Of a stretch of 9,988 bases of DNA, positions 5,606-9,988 are shown piece by piece; positions within the stretch are counted from its first letter, which is position 1; every line of letters begins with the position of its first letter. The position numbers and the translations under genes were made by a program. This stretch comes from JAXGTD01 sp040775095 (GTDB taxonomy: Bacteria > Pseudomonadota > Gammaproteobacteria > Chromatiales > Chromatiaceae). The stretch spans positions 1-9,988 of the forward strand of contig JAXGTD010000143.1 in assembly GCA_040775095.1 (NCBI GenBank), written 5' to 3'. The notes under the pieces are model-generated. The model ran no database searches, was not told the origin of the DNA, and saw only the letters and a list, made by a program, of their open reading frames with translations.

Positions 5606-5922
5606 ATGACCCGCGCCTCCTCCAGCACCTTCTGGCGAAATCGCTCCGGTAGGGAATCCGGGGTCAGAACGTCCACACGAATGCCGAGCATCTCGGACAA
5701 CTCGTACTGGATGGCGCCAAGGTCGAAGTAGGTCGTCTCGCTCGTTGGCTCCACCAGAATCTCCAGATCGCTCTCCTCCAAGTCCTCGCCACGCAGCACA
5801 GAGCCAAAAACTCGGACATTCGTGACCCTGTTTCGCAGCGCGACCTCGCGGATGCGGTCACGGTTCATCTCCAAGGCTTGGGATGGGCGCATGGGAGGAG
5901 GTCGGGAGTCGTAAATTGGCAT
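5602..5922 (-). CDS. mntA: MntA-type minimal nucleotidyltransferase (antitoxin)
   Basis: This 106-residue protein has the minimal nucleotidyltransferase core: RVFGSVLRGEDLEESDLEIL (residues 37-56), then FDLGAIQYELSEMLGIRVDV (67-84, with the third acidic residue Asp84) and LPERFRQKVLEEAR. In MntA-HepT systems this enzyme AMPylates the HEPN toxin to silence it. The signature GSX10DXD is here GSX10DXE: Asp52 is kept but the second catalytic Asp is Glu54, which may weaken or abolish activity. The first ATG (5922) has GGGGTA upstream; an internal ATG at 5892 (MRPSQALEMN) is closer to the usual family start, so the true N-terminus is uncertain. Its partner hepT overlaps by 4 bp but is truncated, leaving the antitoxin probably without a target. 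Confidence 0.85.
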   Translation of the reverse strand: MPIYDSRPPPMRPSQALEMNRDRIREVALRNRVTNVRVFGSVLRGEDLEESDLEILVEPTSETTYFDLGAIQYELSEMLGIRVDVLTPDSLPERFRQKVLEEARVI

Positions 5923-6040
5923 AGTCTACCCCGCGTTTGCGCTTCCGTGTTCCGTATGGTTCTCTGTAGAAGGTACGGGAACGGAGGGCGACGAACGGCG
6001 AGTCCGAGTCGGTGTCGGGCACTCTGAGCCTCGCTCACTC

Positions 6041-6130
6041 TCATTCCCACGCTCCAGCGTGGGAGCCAGATGGTGACCACGCTGGCGCATGGGAACCCGA
6101 TGGTGATGGGAGCCAGCAGATCGGATGGGG
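6041..6130. repeat. Degenerate REP cluster between mntA and vapC
   Basis: A clear REP palindrome, TCCCACGCT-CC-AGCGTGGGA (6045-6064), is followed by GTGGGAGCCAGATGG (6059-6073). A decayed copy of the same module (ACGCTGGCGCATGGGAACCC...GATGG, 6079-6103) and a still weaker one up to 6130 come next. The same modules flank the RAYT gene about 1 kb away, so this cluster probably arose from that family. No gene is seen in 5923-6180; the rest of the stretch shows nothing recognisable apart from the mntA upstream region. Confidence 0.85.
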
Positions 6131-6180
6131 GAGCCTCGAGGGTGATTCTCGCCAGGACGTGACGAGCGTGGCAAAAGCGG

Positions 6181-6585
6181 CTATGGGTCGGCGTCACTGA
6201 ACGGGTTCAAGAGCCCGATGCCGCAGTGCTCGAAGTCTTTCGTGTTGCGCGTGACCAGGGTGAGTTGATGGGCCTGGGCGGTGGCGGCGATCAACATGTC
6301 GGCCTGCTCTCGCACGACACCGCGCGCGGCGAGCTGCCCGCGCAGCTCCCCGGCACGTCGGGCGATGAGCGCTGAGATCGCCAACACATCGTGGCGCTGG
6401 AAGAATGCCTCCATCCAGTCCAGGACGCGCGGGTTCGAGCGCCAGGTGAGCCCGAAGAAGACCTCCTCCACGCTGATGACGGATACGGCGAGGTGCGTGA
6501 CGCCACCGGCCCAGGAGAGTACGCCGTGATCCGGCGAGCGGCGCGAGAGCTCGCTGACGATGTTCGTATCAACGAGCAAGGTCAC
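6181..6585 (-). CDS. vapC: VapC-family PIN-domain toxin ribonuclease
   Basis: This 134-residue PIN-domain protein is the toxin of a VapBC module, a Mg-dependent RNase. The acidic site is readable: Asp6 in LLVDTNIVSELSR, Glu41 in SVISVEEVFFG, Asp96 in EQADMLIAATA and Asp117 in TLVTRNTKDFE. The GTG at 6585 is chosen as start because a strong ribosome site (GAGGAGG) lies 6 bp upstream and the conserved LLVDTN begins at residue 3; an ATG at 6618 would add 11 basic residues. The start overlaps the antitoxin gene by 17 bp, so the two are coupled. The module appears intact and expressed from the promoter before vapB. Confidence 0.92.
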   Translation of the reverse strand: MTLLVDTNIVSELSRRSPDHGVLSWAGGVTHLAVSVISVEEVFFGLTWRSNPRVLDWMEAFFQRHDVLAISALIARRAGELRGQLAARGVVREQADMLIAATAQAHQLTLVTRNTKDFEHCGIGLLNPFSDADP

Positions 6586-6871
6586 CGGCTTCCTCCTCGT
6601 GCGCCTCGACGCATGCATTCGCTCGCGTTGATCGATGTGGCACCGTCAGCTCGTAGTCTTCCTCCCGCATGATCTGCCGCAGCTCGGCAAATTCATCGGC
6701 GAGGGTACGCCGGGAGGCCAGATCCGACCATTCCTGGAAGGCCAGGTAATCCTCCGCGTCAATCACGGCGGCGACAAGTCGCTTGCGGTTGTAGATCAGC
6801 TGCGGACCCTCCGCGGCCTGTCTGACGATCTCGGAGAAGCGTTGCTTCGCCTCGGCGATGTTCCACGGCAT
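6569..6871 (-). CDS. vapB: Phd/YefM-type antitoxin of the VapC module
   Basis: This 100-residue protein has the Phd/YefM DNA-binding start MPWNIAEAKQRFSEIVRQAA, then EGPQLIYNRKRLVAAVIDAE, and an acidic C-terminal tail (EEDYEL, EAHEEEAGD) expected to wrap the toxin. The family normally represses its own operon through the N-terminal domain. The ATG at 6871 is preferred: it matches the usual family opening, has GGTGA five bases upstream, and lies downstream of the predicted transcription start. The ATG at 6898 (MNNRYSVTP) is an alternative but would sit almost at the transcription start. The gene overlaps vapC by 17 bp. Confidence 0.88.
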   Translation of the reverse strand: MPWNIAEAKQRFSEIVRQAAEGPQLIYNRKRLVAAVIDAEDYLAFQEWSDLASRRTLADEFAELRQIMREEDYELTVPHRSTRANACVEAHEEEAGDLAR

Positions 6872-6881
6872 TGGCGTCACC

Positions 6882-6931
6882 GAATATCTATTATTCATAC
6901 CTATTATAGACTCCAATATCGTCCATGTTAT
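6882..6931 (-). promoter_or_regulatory. vapBC promoter and candidate autoregulatory operator
   Basis: On the minus strand, ATAACA (6931-6926), a 17-bp spacer and a perfect TATAAT (6908-6903) form a good sigma-70 promoter. Around the expected start lie an inverted repeat GAATA-5 bp-TATTC (6882-6896) and a direct repeat CTATTAT (6888-6894 and 6901-6907). Both are well placed for repression by the antitoxin. The patch is strongly AT-rich against its surroundings. Confidence 0.55.
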
Positions 6932-6954
6932 CCTCTCCTCGCGCCTGTTCGTTT

Positions 6955-7045
6955 TCTCGTTCCCACGCTCCAGCGTGGGAATGCATCCCGGACGCTCCAG
7001 CGTCCCGTACCGAAGACGCAACGCTGGAGCGTGGGAGCTAGATGG
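6955..7045. repeat. Composite REP (BIME), left copy flanking the RAYT gene
   Basis: This element has three palindromic parts. The first is TCCCACGCT-CC-AGCGTGGGA (6961-6980), the second GGACGCT-CC-AGCGTCC (6990-7005), and the third ACGCT-GG-AGCGT running into GTGGGAGCTAGATGG (7021-7045). Positions 6955-7007 are identical to 7668-7720 except for one base. It lies 18 bp beyond the stop of the RAYT gene. Confidence 0.9.
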
Positions 7046-7062
7046 GGGGTCCGGAATTGGCA

Positions 7063-7611
7063 TCACCAGCTCGTCTCCACCTGCAACAATCCCGGCTGAC
7101 CCGCGTAATCCCGTGCGCTGGAGTAGCGCCAATGCATCGCCTCGTCCACGTAACCCCGCTTCACGGGGTTGTTGTGGATGTACTCCAGCTTCACACACAT
7201 CATCGCGTCGCCCTCGATGATCTCCGGGTGCGCGCCCTCCTGCCAGACCTGGTGCGGCCGATCCGTTTTGTGCCGTGCCTTGTGCAGGGCCAGCAGGTCC
7301 AGCAGGTCCAGCAGGTCCAGTACTGGTGAGCCCCTCGCGGCGAGTCGATTGACGATCTGCTTCGCGGTGTAGGACTTGAAGCTGGCCAGCACCTTGGGCA
7401 GCTCCGGCGCCTGGGCCAGCAGATGGCAGTGGTTTTCCATGATCACATAGCCATACAGCACCAGCCCCGATTCCCGCTGATGATGCCGTAGCGCGCCCAA
7501 GAGCATCTCCATGTGTTCAGGCTGTGCGAACAGCGGCAGCCATTGCAGGATCGTCAGGGTGACAAAATGGGGTGCCGCGGGGTCTCCAAAGCGGTATCGG
7601 TCACGGCCCAT
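7063..7611 (-). CDS. REP-associated tyrosine transposase (RAYT, Y1/IS200-like)
   Basis: This 182-residue protein is of the single-copy RAYT type that is thought to recognise and spread REP palindromes by single-strand HUH chemistry. The opening RYRFGDPAAPHFVTLTILQW, the HUH motif in VIMENHCHLLAQAP (His61/His63), and the helix LEYIHNNPVKRGYV (candidate nucleophile Tyr144) are all present, followed by the typical YSSARDY. The ATG at 7611 has an excellent ribosome site (AAGGAG, 7 bp away); the reading frame continues upstream only through REP sequence. The gene is bracketed by near-identical composite REPs, as expected for a cognate pair. A DLL-DLL-DLL stretch (residues 99-107) comes from a 9-bp tandem repeat. 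All catalytic residues are kept, so it may be active. Confidence 0.93.
   Translation of the reverse strand: MGRDRYRFGDPAAPHFVTLTILQWLPLFAQPEHMEMLLGALRHHQRESGLVLYGYVIMENHCHLLAQAPELPKVLASFKSYTAKQIVNRLAARGSPVLDLLDLLDLLALHKARHKTDRPHQVWQEGAHPEIIEGDAMMCVKLEYIHNNPVKRGYVDEAMHWRYSSARDYAGQPGLLQVETSW
7291..7317. repeat. Three 9-bp tandem repeats inside the RAYT gene
   Basis: Three exact copies of CAGCAGGTC (plus-strand reading) encode DLL-DLL-DLL on the minus strand. They fall between the HUH motif and the Tyr helix, probably a variable loop, and look like slippage products. Confidence 0.9.
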
Positions 7612-7624
7612 GGGGGTTCTCCTT

Positions 7625-7767
7625 TCTCGTTCCCACGCTCCGGCGTGGGAATGCATCCTCTTGTTCTTCTCGTTCCCACGCTCCAGCGTGGGAACGCATC
7701 CCGGACGCTCCAGCGTCCCGGGTGAGCGTTGGACGGTGCTCCCACGCTGGGTGCGGGAGCCAGATGG
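7625..7767. repeat. REP array with the right composite copy flanking the RAYT gene
   Basis: A first partial REP at 7625-7658 has the palindrome with one A-to-G change (TCCCACGCTCCGGCGTGGGA) and starts 14 bp from the RAYT start codon, just upstream of its ribosome site. A full composite follows: a perfect 11-bp-arm palindrome at 7672-7695, GGACGCT-CC-AGCGTCC at 7703-7718, and a diverged end module reaching GCGGGAGCCAGATGG (7753-7767). Orientation is the same as in the left copy at 6955-7045, so the two are direct repeats about 713 bp apart. Confidence 0.9.
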
Positions 7768-8097
7768 GCCCGATGGTCCCCTGGGGTTTGCCCGGGCGCG
7801 AACACAGCTCCAAGCTGAAACCGGCGGGGGTGCATCCGAAAGACGATGAGCGAGACCTTCCGACAGCTGATAAAAAGAACTCCGCTTCACGGCCTCGCGC
7901 TCCAGGGGCTGCAACAAGGACGTAACCTGCGGTATTTGGCCTATTACGCAACGACTCTGCGGCGGGAGCAATACCAGTTCGTACCTATCTGTCAAGTCCC
8001 GTGTGATTATATTCCTCGGAGGAGCCTGGCCCGCCACGCGATGCCTGCCGCGACGGATGTCGTTTTTCGGGTTGCTCGATGCGCGACGTGGGGGAGG
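7768..8097. other. Region without a recognisable gene
   Basis: No protein family is recognised here on either strand. The best open frame is on the plus strand (7846-8112, 88 codons, beginning MSETFRQLIKRTPLHGLALQ), but its ribosome site is poor, its end drifts into low-quality composition and its product matches nothing known to me. The opposite frame is an extension of REP-derived coding. The stretch 7920-8010 is less GC-rich than its surroundings and could be a decayed gene or IS remnant. A 4-bp stem CGAC-GGAT-GTCG followed by five T (8051-8067) is too weak to call a terminator. Confidence 0.4.
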
Positions 8098-8167
8098 GAG
8101 AGCAGCCTGTAACCGTTCAGCCGGGAATGGGCAGCGCGCCGCCCCGGGCCTGAGGCCGGCTGCTCTC
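8098..8167. repeat. 70-bp segment bounded by 10-bp perfect inverted repeats, after cls
   Basis: GAGAGCAGCC (8098-8107) and GGCTGCTCTC (8158-8167) are perfect inverted repeats around 50 bp that themselves contain CCGGG/CCCGGG self-complementarity. The structure ends 7 bp from the cls stop codon. It could fold into a large cls terminator or 3' stabilising structure, or be a small mobile-element remnant; no T-run follows on the minus strand. Confidence 0.4.
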
Positions 8168-8174
8168 TCGAGGT

Positions 8175-9629
8175 TCAGAGCACCGGGCCGAGCATCGCGA
8201 TGGTGTTGTTCCAGAGCCGCCGGCGCCGGGACCAGCCCTGGACGGTTTGGGGCTCGACCGGAACGGACCGGGTCAGATACTGGCCTTGGCGTTCGCGCAT
8301 CGCGGCCGTCAGGGCGGGGTCGTAGAGCAGGATGTTGTTCTCGTAGTTGAGCTCGAAGCTGCGTCGGTCCATGTTTGCCGAGCCGATCAGGGTCACCTCA
8401 CCGTCGACCGTGAGCGATTTGGTGTGGAGCAGACCACCGACGTATTCGAAGATGCGCACGCCAGCGTCGAGCAGATCCGCGTAATAGCTCCGGCTCGCGG
8501 CGGCAACGATCCAACTGTCGTTGCGGGCGGGGAACAGGATCGTCGTGGCGACCCCGCGTCGTGCGCTGGCGCACAGCGCCGCCTGCATTGCCTCGTCCGG
8601 TACGTAATAGGGGGTGGTGATCACCAGCTCTCGGCGGGCGCTGTACATCAGCGTCTCGAACAGCTCGGGCATCGCGGCGTAGCGGACCGTCGGGCCGGTC
8701 CCGATCACCTGCGCCGGCAGCCCGCGTCCAGCGGCCCGGATTGGGCGGCGCAGGAGGTCGTCGATGTCGTCGTCGACATGGGCCATCCAGTCGCCGGCGA
8801 ACAGGTGCTGATTCTGACGCGCAATCGGTCCTTCGAAACGCATCATCGCGTCCACCCAAGGTGCGTATTTGGCCTTGATCTCGAACGCGGGGTCGGCGCA
8901 GTTCTGGCTGCCACAGTAGGTGATCCAGTCGTCGATGACCACGATCTTGCGATGGTTGCGCAGATCGATGCGGCCCTTGAATGGGCGCAGTAGTGGATTG
9001 CCGATCGGCAGTGCACGGGCCAGCCGGACGCCGGCGGCGCGCATGGCGCCCCAGTGCTCGGACTGGATCATGCCGCGTGAGCCGAGGTCGTCGGCCATGG
9101 CCCGGCAGGTGACGCCGCGGGCCGCGGCGCGCATCAGCGCATCGGCCACCCGCAGGCCATTGCGGTCGGTCAGCCAGATGTAGAACAGCAGATGGACATG
9201 ATCGCCGGCGGAGTCGATGTCCGCGACCATCGCATCGATGGTTGCGTCGGAGTCTGCGAGCAGCCGTGCGCGGTTGCCGCCGACCGGGGTAAACCCGCTG
9301 ATGGAGGTCCCGACCTGGAACAGGTGCCGATGCGGGTCCGGGATCTCTGGCTGGAGATCGGCTGCATCGGCCCCTGGCGCATCGGCCGGGTCGGGCATCG
9401 CCGCCAGGATGGATCGCATGCGTTCGACCCGTCGGCGACCGATGTTGACCTCGCCCAACAGGACGTAGGCCAGAATACCCGCGATGGGCAGCGACACGAT
9501 GACGACGACCCAGGCGATGCGTGAGGCCGGGTCGCGATGCGGGCGCAGCAGGACACGCACGATCAACCCCGCCTGAATCAGGATGTGCAGGGCCAGGAGC
9601 GTTGTCGCGATCAATTGGGGGTGATGCAT
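8175..9629 (-). CDS. cls: Cardiolipin synthase, two-HKD phospholipase D type
   Basis: This 484-residue membrane enzyme joins two phosphatidylglycerol molecules into cardiolipin and glycerol. Two N-terminal membrane helices are visible (about residues 5-27 and 38-58, with WVVVIVSLPIAGILAYVLLG), followed by the family linker GEVNIGRRR. The two phosphatidyl-transfer motifs are complete: HRKIVVID (His226, Lys228, Asp233) with GSQN after it, and HTKSLTVD (His402, Lys404, Asp409) with GSANMDRRSFELNYE after it. Length equals that of ClsA-type enzymes. The ATG at 9629 is chosen because the membrane helix follows directly and GAGGG lies 7 bp upstream; 46 extra codons upstream lack membrane or signal character. 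It appears monocistronic, ending at the inverted repeat 8098-8167. ClsA versus another paralogue cannot be decided from this window. Confidence 0.95.
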   Translation of the reverse strand: MHHPQLIATTLLALHILIQAGLIVRVLLRPHRDPASRIAWVVVIVSLPIAGILAYVLLGEVNIGRRRVERMRSILAAMPDPADAPGADAADLQPEIPDPHRHLFQVGTSISGFTPVGGNRARLLADSDATIDAMVADIDSAGDHVHLLFYIWLTDRNGLRVADALMRAAARGVTCRAMADDLGSRGMIQSEHWGAMRAAGVRLARALPIGNPLLRPFKGRIDLRNHRKIVVIDDWITYCGSQNCADPAFEIKAKYAPWVDAMMRFEGPIARQNQHLFAGDWMAHVDDDIDDLLRRPIRAAGRGLPAQVIGTGPTVRYAAMPELFETLMYSARRELVITTPYYVPDEAMQAALCASARRGVATTILFPARNDSWIVAAASRSYYADLLDAGVRIFEYVGGLLHTKSLTVDGEVTLIGSANMDRRSFELNYENNILLYDPALTAAMRERQGQYLTRSVPVEPQTVQGWSRRRRLWNNTIAMLGPVL

Positions 9630-9962
9630 GTCGTTGCCCTCGGCGGCGCGTGATGCGGAAGTGCAGATCAAGGCACGGGACGGCAAGCACGCGGGCAATC
9701 CGATCGCCATGCCAACGTGTTGATCATCCCGGAAGCGGTTGTCGCGTCGCAACCATCCGCAGGGCATCGAGAAGGCGGGGGGAATCCGTGAAGGGCCCGC
9801 GCGGCGAAGGGCTGGCGCGGTGCCGTGACGTCGTTGCGGGCGGTCCGGGGGCGGTTGAAGGCCGAGGTATCCCCAAATTATCGGTGCGAAAGACAGGGGG
9901 TGACAGTCTTATCTCCTGGACAGGACTGCCGCGCACATCCGCTCCGCTGCCGGTCTCCGTCG
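9630..9962. other. Upstream region of cls, no gene seen
   Basis: No credible coding frame is seen here. The stretch contains a candidate promoter for cls (9877-9906) and, at 9888-9930, partly symmetric sequence with repeated GACAG/CAGTC words (AGACAGGGGGTGACAGTCTT). That patch resembles REP-like GACAGTC elements but is not clear enough to call. Confidence 0.4.
9877..9906 (-). promoter_or_regulatory. Candidate sigma-70 promoter for cls
   Basis: On the minus strand CTGTCA (9906-9901) and GATAAT (9882-9877) are separated by 18 bp, matching the consensus at 4 of 6 and 5 of 6 positions. The implied leader to the cls ATG would be about 240 nt, which is long, so a nearer promoter is possible. Confidence 0.3.
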
Positions 9963-9988
9963 GGTCGCCCGCAAGCGGGCTCCTACGG
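9963..9988. repeat. Second REP type at the right edge, possibly cut
   Basis: GCCCGC-AA-GCGGGC (9967-9980) followed by TCCTACGG is the familiar extragenic palindrome type read on the other strand as TAGGAGCCCGCTTGCGGGCG. Its core differs from the CCCACGCT REPs around the RAYT gene, so it belongs to another REP family, and its cognate RAYT is not in the window. Confidence 0.7.

Noticed and set aside
6041..7767. Palindromic repeats as a possible CRISPR array
   Set aside because: Repeats are few, unevenly spaced, composite and flank a RAYT gene; there are no regular spacers and no cas genes.
7612..8037. Upstream in-frame extension of the RAYT gene by 142 codons
   Set aside because: The extension translates REP palindromes (peptides such as SHAGAWERE and PTLERGNE), and a strong ribosome site directly precedes the ATG at 7611.
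8051..8067. Short stem plus T5 as a plus-strand terminator
   Set aside because: The stem is only 4 bp and no convincing plus-strand gene ends before it.
7846..8112. 88-codon plus-strand hypothetical protein
   Set aside because: Poor ribosome site, no recognised family and a tail of noncoding-like composition; kept only as a note in the region entry.
8398..9690. 430-codon minus-strand frame overlapping cls
   Set aside because: It is a shifted-frame shadow of cls with low-complexity Arg/Pro-rich product; cls itself has both HKD motifs.

Overview
The window is a GC-rich, gene-dense bacterial chromosome segment. Protein types and repeats suggest a gammaproteobacterium, possibly a purple sulfur bacterium (Chromatiaceae-like). 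The long-form LeuA, paired SPFH proteins, HKD cardiolipin synthase and dispersed palindromes of the CCCACGCTCCAGCGTGGG type fit this. The assignment is inference from family knowledge; there is no rRNA or other marker gene here.

Layout. (1) 1-1249: the 5' part of leuA (2-isopropylmalate synthase, minus strand, running off the left edge) is divergent from an Lrp/AsnC regulator. The 410-bp gap between them holds a perfect 15-bp palindrome that overlaps a TATAAT. (2) 1402-3338: two tandem SPFH/Band-7 membrane proteins on the minus strand, probably one operon. (3) 3339-4390: a structured leader with two back-to-back perfect hairpins, then a translationally overlapped pair on the plus strand: a PqqD-like peptide-recognition protein (RRE) and a lasso-type B2 transglutaminase-like cysteine protease. 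No precursor peptide or cyclase gene is visible. (4) 4523-5922: an Rpn/YhgA-type PD-(D/E)XK nuclease gene whose 3' end abuts a truncated HepT toxin gene. The HepT fragment is still coupled by ATGA to an intact MntA-type nucleotidyltransferase with a GSX10DXE motif in place of GSX10DXD. (5) 5923-7767: a degenerate REP cluster, a complete VapB/VapC toxin-antitoxin operon with a good promoter, and a REP-associated tyrosine transposase (RAYT) flanked by direct copies of a composite REP (BIME). (6) 7768-8174: no recognisable gene, but a 10-bp inverted repeat bounding 70 bp just after cls. (7) 8175-9629: a full-length two-HKD cardiolipin synthase on the minus strand, with a candidate promoter upstream and a second, different REP type at the right edge.

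Interpretation. Housekeeping genes (leuA/lrp, SPFH pair, cls) bracket an accessory stretch from about 3.4 to 8.1 kb. That stretch is rich in maturation-type, toxin-antitoxin, nuclease and REP/RAYT elements and shows signs of decay (truncated hepT) and of slippage (in-frame tandem repeats in rpn and the RAYT gene). The least explained item is the orphan RRE plus B2-protease pair with its structured leader.
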